A DNA stretch of 19,447 nt from an uncultured Chloroflexota bacterium (GCA_903879975.1 CAIRNL010000406.1:1-19447); one strand, 5' to 3'. Positions 1 through 9,807 are shown, numbered from the stretch's first letter. Notes: generated from the letters alone by a model not told the origin. Numbers and translations: made by a program.

Positions 1-861
1 CGGCGCTGGAAGTGGAAGTGGCCGCTGGAACCGGAATGTGGCTGGGGTCCAGGCCCGATCGCGACGATCATCACCAGCCGCGTCTGCCCGTGGCAGTGTG
101 TCTTCTGCAACGAGAACTCCTACATTCCCAATATGGGACGCAAGCCCGTTGATCAGGTCATCGACGAGCTCAATTATCTGGACCGCAAATACGGCGTCGG
201 CTCGGTGGTGATCCATGACTCCATGTTCTTCCAGAACCCGAAATGGCTGCGCGAGTGGATCGAGAAGTACCCACGTAAGACCCGACGTTGGACCTACTGG
301 GCAGCAGGCCGCGCCGACACGGTGCGCCAGTGGCCGGATCTCTTTGAGGCGCTGGTGAAGGAGACCAACTGGCGCACGATCTCCATCGGCTTCGAGTCGG
401 GCAGCGATCGCATTCTGCAACTGCTCAACAAGGAGTGCACCGAGGAAGACAACTACTTCGCCATCGATCTGGTCAACCGCATCGGCGACGAGCTAGAAGC
501 CAAGGGCGAACAGCCGCCCAAGTTCTGGTCGAACATCATGCTGGGCATTCCGGGCGAGACACCGGAAGATGCCTTCAAGACCATGCGCATGTTGAAACGT
601 ATGAAGCGTGTCTTCCCCTCCATCTCCTACTACGCGCCCTATCCTGGCTCAGCACTGGGCTTCCAGCTGATTGCCGAGGGCAAGAGCATGATGTCCAACG
701 ACAACTATCACCGCTATCCGGACGACGAAAAGGTGAAGGGTGTCAACTACCAGTTTTACCGCGAACTGCTGGCAGGTAAGTATGACGATGAGATCAACCG
801 CGGCCTAGACCGGAGCGATCGCGGCGCTGAGGTCTACCAGGGCACGTTGGTGAAGGCCTGA
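1..861 (+). CDS. Radical SAM protein, probably B12-binding class (5' partial)
   Basis: The reading frame is open from base 1, so the gene starts before the window and only the catalytic and C-terminal parts are seen. The radical SAM Cx3Cx2C signature is formed by Cys codons at 85, 97 and 106 (CPWQCVFC), upstream of the first in-frame ATG at 133; starting the gene at 133 would cut off the cluster-binding loop. Further family hallmarks are the GFESGSD segment and a MLGIPGET segment, both typical of the TIM barrel of class B/BchE-like enzymes, which normally carry an N-terminal cobalamin-binding domain; here that domain would lie outside the window. Such enzymes use a [4Fe-4S] cluster and S-adenosylmethionine for methylation or rearrangement in the cytoplasm. 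The substrate cannot be told. The gene ends 3 nt before the next small gene, so the two are probably cotranscribed. Confidence 0.9.
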   Translation, partial: RRWKWKWPLEPECGWGPGPIATIITSRVCPWQCVFCNENSYIPNMGRKPVDQVIDELNYLDRKYGVGSVVIHDSMFFQNPKWLREWIEKYPRKTRRWTYWAAGRADTVRQWPDLFEALVKETNWRTISIGFESGSDRILQLLNKECTEEDNYFAIDLVNRIGDELEAKGEQPPKFWSNIMLGIPGETPEDAFKTMRMLKRMKRVFPSISYYAPYPGSALGFQLIAEGKSMMSNDNYHRYPDDEKVKGVNYQFYRELLAGKYDDEINRGLDRSDRGAEVYQGTLVKA

Positions 862-864
862 TCG

Positions 865-1071
865 ATGAGCAGTTTTTCCAACCCACACTTCATGTACCTG
901 TTCGACCTGAAGAACGGCAAGAAGAAACTGGCCTATGGCCAGTCGCCCGAAGATGCACTCAGCATCCTGAGCATCCGGCTCACGCAGGAAGAGATGAACC
1001 AGGTTCTGACGGAACGGTTCATCCGCATCAACCAGCGTGAGCTGCAGCAGTACGTCGGCGACTTGGGCTGA
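865..1071 (+). CDS. Small hypothetical protein (68 aa)
   Basis: I do not recognise this protein. It begins 3 nt after the stop of the radical SAM gene, and a GAAGG ribosome-binding site (852-856) lies inside the 3' end of that gene, 8 nt before the ATG, which points to translational coupling. The protein is soluble, mixed charge, without cysteines, signal peptide or membrane segment. It has a basic GKKK stretch near residue 20 and a helical, Gln/Arg-rich C-terminal half. The tight coupling makes an accessory role for the upstream radical SAM enzyme possible, but this is only inference from position. Confidence 0.65.
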   Translation: MSSFSNPHFMYLFDLKNGKKKLAYGQSPEDALSILSIRLTQEEMNQVLTERFIRINQRELQQYVGDLG

Positions 1072-1096
1072 GCCGGCCTGACGTGGGGAGTGAAAC

Positions 1097-1390
1097 ATGC
1101 GCCTCACCGACGAGGAGCAGCAAATATTGGCCGCGCTCCAGACAGGCCAGCACCTGAAGGTACACCGCACTCCTGACGGGAACAAGCGCTACTGCCTGCA
1201 CCGTGTCGACGGCTCGGTGGTCTGTGACGTGAGTCCGGACGCCGCTGGTAAGCTGGAACGAAGTGGACTGATCGAGAGCAACATGAAATTCCCAGCAGCT
1301 ACTTTTTTGCTCACCGAGAAAGGTAACAGCATGGCTGCCCGCATCACCGGCAGCCGGCAGCTGCCCACCGGCGCGCGTGGCACCTGCTGA
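1097..1390 (+). CDS. Small hypothetical protein, possibly winged-helix-like (97 aa)
   Basis: The ATG is preceded by a good GGGGAG-type ribosome-binding site (about 1084-1090), and the gene lies 25 nt after the previous one in the same direction. The protein starts with LTDEEQQILAAL, then a variable basic hairpin region, then KLERSGLIES and a hydrophobic strand ending in LLTEKG. This order resembles a small winged helix (helix, recognition helix ending in GLI, then a wing), reminiscent of YjhX-type proteins, but I cannot assign it to a family with confidence. There are three cysteines (near residues 33, 43 and 97). It is the last gene before the strong promoter of the SufR-like regulator and probably ends the radical SAM transcription unit. 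Confidence 0.6.
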   Translation: MRLTDEEQQILAALQTGQHLKVHRTPDGNKRYCLHRVDGSVVCDVSPDAAGKLERSGLIESNMKFPAATFLLTEKGNSMAARITGSRQLPTGARGTC

Positions 1391-1398
1391 GTACGGCA

Positions 1399-1453
<55 letters not shown>

Positions 1454-1467
1454 CGGTAGCAGAGAAA

Positions 1468-2187
1468 TTGAGCCGTGAGGGTGCGCAAGCACTGCAAGGA
1501 ACAAGTGGTATCGTGCACGCGGTTCGCAAGCACATTCTGGAGATTCTGAAAGAGACAGGGGGCGCCACGGTGGCCGAGCTGGCCGATCGACTGGAGATGG
1601 CACCAGTCTCCGTGCGCCACCACCTCGATATTTTACAGGGCGACAATCTCATCCGCATCGGCCGGATCGAACGCACGGGCAGTGTGGGACGCCCACAACA
1701 GATCTACCAGCTGACCGAAGACGCCGCTGAGTTTTTCCCAAAAAATTTTGCCGTCCTGGCCGCAGGCATGGTGCGCCAGATCAAACAGGTGCTGCCGGCA
1801 GATCAGGTCGACGCAATGTTCCATTCTATGGCGGACGAGATGGCTGCAGAAGCGGATATGGCCGGCCTGGAATCACTGCCGCTAGACGAACGGCTCGATC
1901 GCATCACTGCATTTCTCAACGAGCGCGGCTACCTGGCGCGCTGGGAACCGTGCGACGATGGTAGCGCGCGCTTCCTGCTCTATAAACACAACTGCCCGTA
2001 CGCAGGCGTTTCGGGCGAACATCGTGAGCTCTGTCTCATGGACCAGATGCTCATCGACCGGCTCGTCGGGGTGAGTTGCAGCCGCACAACGTCGGTCGCC
2101 AACAACGACCGCTGTTGCACCTACGCGATCGGCAGCGGCGAACTGGCACGAGCCCTGCCGCCGCAGGAGATTGCCCTGGCAATCTGA
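1468..2187 (+). CDS. SufR-like iron-sulfur winged-helix transcriptional regulator
   Basis: The N-terminal part (about residues 20-80) is an ArsR/DeoR-type winged helix: ILEILKETGGATVAELADRL, recognition helix APVSVRHHLDIL and the wing GRPQQIYQLT. The C-terminal half carries the cysteine pattern of the SufR/COG2345 family: C176 in HNCPY, C189 in ELCLMD and C216/C217 in RCCTYAIG, with further cysteines at 162 and 204. In SufR, cysteines in this region hold an Fe-S cluster that makes DNA binding depend on Fe-S status. Length (239 aa) fits the family. Neighbours encoding an A-type carrier, a NifU domain and five radical SAM enzymes fit an Fe-S regulator. The start is uncertain: the TTG at 1468 sits about 8 nt after the predicted transcription start, while the GTG at 1513, 12 nt after AAGGA (1496-1500), would still keep the whole winged helix. 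True SufR function, as against a related regulator, is not proven. Confidence 0.85.
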   Translation: MSREGAQALQGTSGIVHAVRKHILEILKETGGATVAELADRLEMAPVSVRHHLDILQGDNLIRIGRIERTGSVGRPQQIYQLTEDAAEFFPKNFAVLAAGMVRQIKQVLPADQVDAMFHSMADEMAAEADMAGLESLPLDERLDRITAFLNERGYLARWEPCDDGSARFLLYKHNCPYAGVSGEHRELCLMDQMLIDRLVGVSCSRTTSVANNDRCCTYAIGSGELARALPPQEIALAI

Positions 2188-2299
2188 CAGGGTCGGCGAA
2201 AATTTCCGCATGCTTGCTCAATGACGGCAGCAGCAGTAAGATTTGCATGGACAGGCGACCTCAGCATGAAAGCGTACAAATGCAATAGGTGGACACGCT

Positions 2300-3361
2300 G
2301 TGATCAGCAACGTCAGTCTTTACACAACTGAACATGGTTCAGTAACCATTGCGCCGCTGCCAGAAGGCTTTCCCATCGAACCGACTTTCGACAGCTACGG
2401 ACGACGCATCAACTACTTGCGCATTAGCCTGACCGATGCCTGTAACCTGCGCTGTGTCTACTGCATGCCGGAAGACATGCATTTTCGCCCGCGCAGCGAA
2501 TTGATGGCAGATGAGGAACTGCTCTACCTGGTCAAGATTGCTGCCAGCCTGGGCGTCAACAAAATTCGACTGACCGGCGGCGAACCGACGATTCGGCCTG
2601 GTATCGTGGACCTGGTACAGGCAATTGCGGCAACCCCCGGCATCCAAGACCTGGCGATGACGACCAACGGCATCCTCCTCGACAAGCTGGCACGACCGCT
2701 GGCAGAAGCCGGCCTCAAGCGCGTCAACATCAGTATCGACACACTGGACGCCGACAAGTTTCACCGTATCACGCGCTGGGGATATCTGGATGACGTATGG
2801 CGAGGTATCCGTGCCGCCGAGGAAAGTGGCCTGACCCCCATCAAGCTGAATGCAGTCGTGGTGCGCAACTTCAACGACGGACAGGATATGGTCGACCTGG
2901 CGCAGTTGACGGTGGAAAATGACTGGGAAGTACGCTTCATTGAGATGATGCCCTTCGGCGAAATCGGCGATTTCCAGCAGACAAACGTCGTCACCTACGC
3001 CGAGATGAAGGAACGGATCGAAGCCCACTTTGGCCCGCTCGAAGAGGTAGGGTACGACTACGTCGACCCGAGCCGCCCTTTCCGCATTCAGGGAGCCATG
3101 GGAACAGTGGGCTTCATCAGCAGCGTGACCGAGCCTTTCTGCCAGGGATGTGGCCGCGTACGCCTGACAGCGGATGGGAAGCTGCGCCTCTGTCTGCTAC
3201 GTGACGATGAGGTAGACTTGTTGTCGCCATTGCGGGCAGGTGCATCGTGGGAGGAGTTGCGGGCGCTCATGCGCAACGGCGTGTATCACAAGCCGTGGGG
3301 GCACGACCTGGCAGCGGGCCGTTTCGCTGAAAATCGAGCCATGAACCAACTCGGCGGCTGA
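2300..3361 (+). CDS. moaA: GTP 3',8-cyclase MoaA (molybdenum cofactor biosynthesis)
   Basis: MoaA is a radical SAM enzyme that converts GTP to 3',8-cyclo-7,8-dihydro-GTP, the first step of molybdenum cofactor synthesis. The SAM cluster motif is C48-x3-C52-x2-C55 (ACNLRCVYC), followed by LTGGEP near residue 91. The second, MoaA-specific cluster is C281-x2-C284-x13-C298 (FCQGCGRVRLT to LRLC). The protein ends in Gly-Gly, the conserved tail needed for activity. Length (353 aa) is slightly long because of about 30 extra residues before the core. The GTG start is chosen from the AGGTGGA ribosome-binding site (2287-2293), 6 nt upstream. A weak promoter-like pair (TTGCTC 2214-2219, TAAGAT 2237-2242, 17-bp spacing) lies in the gap after the regulator, so it may be transcribed separately or by read-through. 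No other moa or moe gene is in the window. Confidence 0.95.
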   Translation: MISNVSLYTTEHGSVTIAPLPEGFPIEPTFDSYGRRINYLRISLTDACNLRCVYCMPEDMHFRPRSELMADEELLYLVKIAASLGVNKIRLTGGEPTIRPGIVDLVQAIAATPGIQDLAMTTNGILLDKLARPLAEAGLKRVNISIDTLDADKFHRITRWGYLDDVWRGIRAAEESGLTPIKLNAVVVRNFNDGQDMVDLAQLTVENDWEVRFIEMMPFGEIGDFQQTNVVTYAEMKERIEAHFGPLEEVGYDYVDPSRPFRIQGAMGTVGFISSVTEPFCQGCGRVRLTADGKLRLCLLRDDEVDLLSPLRAGASWEELRALMRNGVYHKPWGHDLAAGRFAENRAMNQLGG

Positions 3362-3381
3362 ACCGGATCGACTGGATGTGA

Positions 3382-3429
3382 GCAACGTGTGGGGAGTTGC
3401 GTGCTCTGACCAAGACCGATCCACGCAAC
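3382..3429. promoter_or_regulatory. Candidate operator half-sites upstream of the A-type carrier gene
   Basis: Three related half-sites lie in the 112-bp gap between moaA and the A-type carrier gene: GCAAC (3382-3386), GTTGCGTG (3396-3403) and CACGCAAC (3422-3429). The first two form GCAAC-N9-GTTGC; the last two form a perfect 8-bp inverted repeat with an 18-bp spacer. The cyanobacterial SufR operator is described as CAAC-N6-GTTG, so the half-site sequence fits, though the spacing does not. No convincing -35/-10 pair was found beside it. Binding by the SufR-like regulator in this window is inference. Confidence 0.35.
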
Positions 3430-3473
3430 ACCTAACACACGACACGTTTATCAAAGGATAGGAGCAAAAAAAC

Positions 3474-3845
<372 letters not shown>

Positions 3846-4013
3846 GTTGCGCGCAGAGAAGCGTAGCGTACAGACAAGGCATTGCCGGCCTGTATGCTGC
3901 GCTTCTTATTCTTTCAGGTCTCTGACATCGCTCTCCTAACGAATACAGAGCGCACAGCCAGCTCACTTGTCTGCCAACGCAGCAGCGAGCCGCACCCAAT
4001 GATAGGCCATCTC

Positions 4014-4406
4014 ATGGGCACACGCTATTTCTCCCTGGATGAAGCTAGGGCAACGCTGCCTCAGGTCAAGACGCTTATGGAGCAGATTCAGACCGCACGG
4101 CGCGAAATTTTGCGTGTGCGACCTGACGCGCTGCCGGCTATCGAAAAGGCGGCAACCAATGGCGGCAACAAGGCCACTGGCGAACTGTCCTTACACGCCC
4201 TGCGCTTGGAACAGGGCGTCAAAGCGATTATCGCCCTGGGCGTGACGGTCAAAGACATCGACAGCGGGTTGGTCGATTTCCTCGGCCTGCGCAATGGCCG
4301 CGAGGTCTACCTGTGCTGGCGATACGGCGAAGAAGAGCTTACCTTCTGGCATGAGCTGAACACAGGATTTGCAGGTCGCAGGCCGATCGACGAATACGTT
4401 CAATAG
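4014..4406 (+). CDS. DUF2203 family protein
   Basis: This 130-aa protein matches the DUF2203 pattern: an N-terminal YFSLDEARATLPQV segment, a helical middle, then the conserved block LVDFLGLRNGREVYLCWRYG with FWHELNTGFAGRRPI at the end. Function of the family is unknown. The frame is open further upstream (an ATG at 3882), but the residues before 4014 are unlike the family, so the start is placed at the ATG of MGTRYFSLDEA; the ATG at 3999 is an alternative. Its stop overlaps the ribosome-binding site of the NifU-domain gene 8 nt away, so the two are translationally linked. Sitting between an A-type carrier and a NifU scaffold, it is a candidate Fe-S maturation accessory, but no cluster ligands are evident (only one cysteine, in LCWRY). 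Confidence 0.85.
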   Translation: MGTRYFSLDEARATLPQVKTLMEQIQTARREILRVRPDALPAIEKAATNGGNKATGELSLHALRLEQGVKAIIALGVTVKDIDSGLVDFLGLRNGREVYLCWRYGEEELTFWHELNTGFAGRRPIDEYVQ

Positions 4407-4414
4407 GATTTTTC

Positions 4415-4735
4415 ATGAATTTGTCCGTAGAAACGACATTGGAACAGCGCATCCAACAGGTGCTGAACGAATATCGACCGACACTTTACATGGATGGCGG
4501 CGATGTTGAAGTGCTGCGTGTCGACGAAAAAGGTGTCGCCCATCTCAAGATGCTGGGCGCATGCATCGATTGCCCCATCAGCCTGTTGACGATGAAGCTG
4601 GGCATCCAGCGCCTGCTCAAGGAACACTTCCCAACCATCTCCGGTGTGAACGCCATCACCGACGTGAGCCTTGCCGATCTCTACGACCGGAAAGCGCTGC
4701 TGGAGAAGTCAATTCATCGCAGCAACAGAGGCTGA
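4415..4735 (+). CDS. NifU C-terminal-domain iron-sulfur scaffold (Nfu type)
   Basis: The protein is a stand-alone NifU C-terminal domain: RPTLYMDGGDVEVLRVDEKG, then LGACIDCPIS with the cluster-binding pair C50-x2-C53, then MKLGIQRLLKEHFP. Such Nfu proteins bind a [4Fe-4S] cluster at a dimer interface through this CxxC and pass it on to target enzymes. At 106 aa it is the length of the single domain plus about 20 residues of basic C-terminal tail. The ribosome-binding site AGGA (4405-4408) overlaps the stop codon of the DUF2203 gene. The next transcription unit has its own promoter, so this gene probably ends the A-type carrier/DUF2203/Nfu operon. Confidence 0.93.
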   Translation: MNLSVETTLEQRIQQVLNEYRPTLYMDGGDVEVLRVDEKGVAHLKMLGACIDCPISLLTMKLGIQRLLKEHFPTISGVNAITDVSLADLYDRKALLEKSIHRSNRG

Positions 4736-4763
4736 CAATTTTTATAATATGTTTCATACTAAT

Positions 4764-4792
4764 TTGGTGCTTTCCCCCTCGAATGCTAGAAT
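4764..4792 (+). promoter_or_regulatory. Promoter of the tandem radical SAM operon
   Basis: TTGGTG (4764-4769) and TAGAAT (4787-4792, five of six matches) are separated by 17 bp. An AT-rich stretch (about 4738-4764) precedes the -35, and the 13-mer at 4752-4764 matches 12 of 13 bases of a segment in the same place before the SufR-like gene's promoter (1414-1426). The predicted start near 4800 gives a leader of about 42 nt ending in an excellent AAGGAGGAG ribosome-binding site (4829-4837). Confidence 0.6.
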
Positions 4793-4841
4793 GCACTTCT
4801 GTCTCTTATCGGACAAGCGTCCTTTTTGAAGGAGGAGCAAC

Positions 4842-6332
<1,491 letters not shown>

Positions 6333-6333
6333 C

Positions 6334-7797
6334 ATGCGCGTCATTCTTGCAAGTCCTGAGGCCAAAGTGTGGAGTGTGCGCAAACATATCCCCCTGGGGC
6401 TGGGCTACCTGGCCGCCGTCTTGCGTGAGGGCGGCCACGATGTCATGATCTACGACGCCTCGATCGAGGACGTCGGCGTCGATTTTTACCTGGACAAGGC
6501 GGATGCCGAAGGCCGTCCCTACAACATGATCGGCATCACAGCCACCACACCGCTCATGCCTGACGCGTGGACGATGGCGCAGCTTGCCAAACAGCGCGGG
6601 CTGATCACGGTCATGGGTGGCCCGCACCTGACGATCATGCCGCTCGAATCCTTGCAGGCACCGCACGATGCCTATGTCGACTATGTCTTCAAGGGCGAGG
6701 CCGAATATAGCTTCCTGGAACTGATCAACACGCTGGAAGCCGGCCGCGAGCCGGGCATCATCCCAGGCATTCACTTCAAACGCAACGGCGAGATCACCGT
6801 CAGCCCCGAAAGCCCGATGATCCCAGACCTCGATGCTCTGCCCTTCCCAGCGCACGACCTGTTCAAGATTGACCGCTATACCAACCTGCAGCCGCTCACG
6901 GACGGGCTGGACCGGCACGCGCGTAGTTTCACGATTCTGACCAGTCGCGGCTGCCCGTACAAGTGCACCTTTTGCTCCAAGCCGGTCACCGGCGACACGT
7001 GGCGGGCGCGCTCAGTGGAGAGCGTCGTGCAGGAGTGGAAATGGCTGGTGCATGGCCTGGGCGCCACCGAAATTGGCGTCACAGACGATATCTGGAATCT
7101 CAAACTTCCACGCGCCAAGGATCTCTGCCGCCGGCTGATCGAGGAGGGGCTGAACACTGTCCCGTGGGTCACAGTGCATGGTATGAAGGTCAATCATACG
7201 GACCTGGAGCTCTTCCAGCTCATGAAGGCAGCGGGATGCAAGCGTGTCGGTTTCGGCGTCGAAAATGGCGACGAGACCATGCTGCGCAACGTGATCCGCA
7301 AGGGGCAGACGCTCGACCAGGTACGCGACGCCTTCGCCAATGCCAAGGCTGCCGGCCTGCAGACGATGGGCTTCTTCATCTTTGGCATGCCCGGCGACAA
7401 CGAAGAGACCATGGAAAAGACCATCCAGCTAGCACTGGAGCTGGACCCCAAACTGGCCAACTTCATGCTGGCCGCGCCCTTCCCCGGCACCGCCATGTAT
7501 GACATGATCGAGGAGGGCGGCCAAGTCTTTGCCGACAACTGGGGCGATTTTGCTATCCACGACCAGAAGGCGCGCTTCACAATGCACGAGAACTACGACC
7601 CCGATCTCGTCGTCAAGAAGTGGCGCGAGGCCTACCGGCGCTTCTATCTCTACCGGCCCGAACGCGTGCTGGAAAAGATGATGTTCAAGGAGAACTGGAC
7701 AAACCTGCCCGGCACCTTTGCGCAGATCAAGCGCTTCTTTATCGGCGCAAAGGATCAGGAGGCGCCGGCGGAGAAGGTTGCGGCCGCGGCAGATTGA
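6334..7797 (+). CDS. B12-binding-domain radical SAM protein (second of a tandem pair)
   Basis: This 487-aa protein has the same layout as its upstream neighbour: a cobalamin-binding domain (LGLGYLAAVLREGGHDV, MIGITATTP, VMGGPHLTIMP, KGEAEYSFLE) and a radical SAM domain with C207-x3-C211-x2-C214 (SRGCPYKCTFC), then GVENGDE and FFIFGMPGD. The stretch before the cluster is nearly identical in both (RYTNLQP and ILTSRGCPY are shared), showing tandem duplication. The frame is open upstream to 6256, but residues before the ATG at 6334 overlap the previous gene in another frame and lack family similarity. GGAAGGGG lies about 9 nt before this ATG. The C-terminus ends in an Ala/Glu-rich tail. Substrate is unknown. 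Confidence 0.92.
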   Translation: MRVILASPEAKVWSVRKHIPLGLGYLAAVLREGGHDVMIYDASIEDVGVDFYLDKADAEGRPYNMIGITATTPLMPDAWTMAQLAKQRGLITVMGGPHLTIMPLESLQAPHDAYVDYVFKGEAEYSFLELINTLEAGREPGIIPGIHFKRNGEITVSPESPMIPDLDALPFPAHDLFKIDRYTNLQPLTDGLDRHARSFTILTSRGCPYKCTFCSKPVTGDTWRARSVESVVQEWKWLVHGLGATEIGVTDDIWNLKLPRAKDLCRRLIEEGLNTVPWVTVHGMKVNHTDLELFQLMKAAGCKRVGFGVENGDETMLRNVIRKGQTLDQVRDAFANAKAAGLQTMGFFIFGMPGDNEETMEKTIQLALELDPKLANFMLAAPFPGTAMYDMIEEGGQVFADNWGDFAIHDQKARFTMHENYDPDLVVKKWREAYRRFYLYRPERVLEKMMFKENWTNLPGTFAQIKRFFIGAKDQEAPAEKVAAAAD

Positions 7798-7834
7798 AAC
7801 TGGCGCCGAATCGTTTCACCACTCAACACGCTTG

Positions 7835-7858
7835 GGCGAGGACCACATGGTCCTCGCC
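7835..7858. promoter_or_regulatory. Perfect 11-bp inverted repeat (operator or terminator hairpin)
   Basis: GGCGAGGACCA (7835-7845) and TGGTCCTCGCC (7848-7858) form a perfect palindrome with a 2-nt centre. It lies 38 nt after the stop of the second radical SAM gene and 15 nt before the start of the broken brnT. No T-run follows, which weakens a Rho-independent terminator reading. Its place just before a toxin-antitoxin pair whose antitoxin is an RHH protein makes an autoregulatory operator likely. Confidence 0.6.
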
Positions 7859-7873
7859 TATCGGCTACAAGGC

Positions 7874-8143
7874 ATGGAGTTTGAGTGAGACGAGCACAAG
7901 GCGAAAACGAATACAGAGAAGCACGGCGTCACATTTGAAGAAGCAGTCGAAGTGTTCTTTGATCCCTTCTATCAAACGGGAGATGCCACGGGTGAAGCTG
8001 ATGAGGTGCGCAACTTCATATTGGGCTACACGTCAATGTCAAGGTTACTGCTTGTGGTGCATACAGAGCGTAGTCCTCGCATCAGGGTGATTTCGGCGCG
8101 ACCCGCAACACGCGCTGAACGGAGGCTCTATGAAGACATCTAG
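7874..8143 (+). pseudogene. brnT: BrnT-family toxin gene with an in-frame stop
   Basis: Reading from the ATG at 7874 gives MEFE, then a TGA at 7886-7888, then DEHKAKTNTEKHGVTFEEA and onward in the same frame through LLLVVHTERSPRIRVISA and ATRAERRLYEDI to the TAG at 8141. BrnT toxins (RelE-like ribonucleases that inhibit translation) begin MxFEWDxxKAxxNxxKHGVSFEEA, so TGA replaces the conserved Trp codon, explained by one G-to-A change from TGG. Apart from that stop the frame is intact and 90 codons long, the normal size. Other genes here (moaA, the first radical SAM gene) use TGA as a normal terminator, so Trp recoding is unlikely. The 3' end overlaps the antitoxin gene by 14 nt. The lesion looks recent, or it could be a sequencing error. 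Confidence 0.85.
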
Positions 8144-8429
8144 CAGAGAACCAAAACTACGGCTTCGCGAGCGACCGGTGCAGTCAGTGAACGTACTCAT
8201 TCCGGAAGATGTTTTGGATTCTCTCGGACAAGTAGCGAATGCACGTGACATGTCGGTGGACGCACTCATGCGCTACTATATTGGGCAAGGATTACGCCAG
8301 GACCTCGCTCGCCTGTTTGCGGACAAGATGTTTGACACCACGGCTGCCGTGCTTGCAAAACATCTTCATTCCCAAGAAGAGGTCTCATTGATCCTGGATG
8401 AGATCCGCGAAGCTGCGGGCGCACGTTAG
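8130..8429 (+). CDS. CopG/RHH-type antitoxin partner of BrnT
   Basis: The 99-aa protein has a basic N-terminus, then VNVLIPEDVLDSLGQVA and SVDALMRYYIGQGLRQDLARLFADKM, a ribbon-helix-helix DNA-binding segment followed by the helical region seen in CopG-type proteins encoded next to BrnT toxins. Such antitoxins bind the toxin and repress their own promoter. GGAGG (8121-8125) lies 4 nt before the ATG, inside the toxin frame, and the gene overlaps the toxin gene by 14 nt, the classic toxin-first arrangement. The antitoxin frame is intact although the toxin frame carries a stop. The sequence differs from classical Brucella BrnA, so I give no symbol. Confidence 0.85.
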   Translation: MKTSSREPKLRLRERPVQSVNVLIPEDVLDSLGQVANARDMSVDALMRYYIGQGLRQDLARLFADKMFDTTAAVLAKHLHSQEEVSLILDEIREAAGAR

Positions 8430-8494
8430 GCGCGACCGGTTAGACTGAGCCGCCAGAAGACCCGCCTGTAACTTGTGGCAGGTTTCCTTTCTAG

Positions 8495-8641
8495 ATGAGC
8501 CTTCCACACGACCTCTACGCTACGATATTGGGCGCTCTGGACGCCAGCGGCATCCCCTACACAATCCACGAACACGCGCCTTCCGTCACCATCCAAGATG
8601 CCGACGACAACCTTTGGTTTCCGGTGTTGAAACAGGACTAA
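8495..8641 (+). pseudogene. YbaK/EbsC-type aminoacyl-tRNA deacylase, N-terminal fragment (48 codons)
   Basis: The short frame reads MSLPHDLYATILGALDASG, then IPYTIHEHAPSVTIQDAD and NLWFPV, followed by LKQD and a stop. This matches the beginning of YbaK/ProX-like editing domains (helix, IPYxxHEHxPVxT strand, then the DA motif), which hydrolyse mischarged tRNA and are normally about 150-160 aa. Everything after residue 44, including the catalytic lysine region, is missing. The stop is separated by a single base from the ATG of the SPASM radical SAM gene, so a deletion or insertion junction lies near 8626-8642. It may still be translated as a leader peptide coupled to the downstream gene, but as an enzyme it is dead. 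Confidence 0.6.
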
Positions 8642-8642
8642 T

Positions 8643-9719
<1,077 letters not shown>

Positions 9720-9740
9720 CCCCAATGTGCTAATTGTCAC

Positions 9741-9768
9741 TTGAATTGTCGCCGGCAAGCGCTATCCT
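9741..9768 (+). promoter_or_regulatory. Possible promoter of comEC
   Basis: TTGAAT (9741-9746) and TATCCT (9763-9768) with a 16-bp spacer each match four of six consensus bases. It is the best candidate in the 88-bp gap before comEC and would give a leader of about 33 nt. Support is moderate only. Confidence 0.35.
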
Positions 9769-9807
9769 GATCTGCAGGGATCAACATTCAGCAACTGCGG
9801 AGTCCCC

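Noticed and set aside
3882..4013. N-terminal extension of the DUF2203 protein
   Set aside because: The extra 44 residues are unlike the family and begin in a gap without a good ribosome-binding site; the family start is at 4014.
7886..7888. TGA read as Trp (recoding) in brnT
   Set aside because: TGA ends moaA, the first radical SAM gene and the phosphatidyltransferase gene normally, so a changed code is not supported; a nonsense change or read error is simpler.
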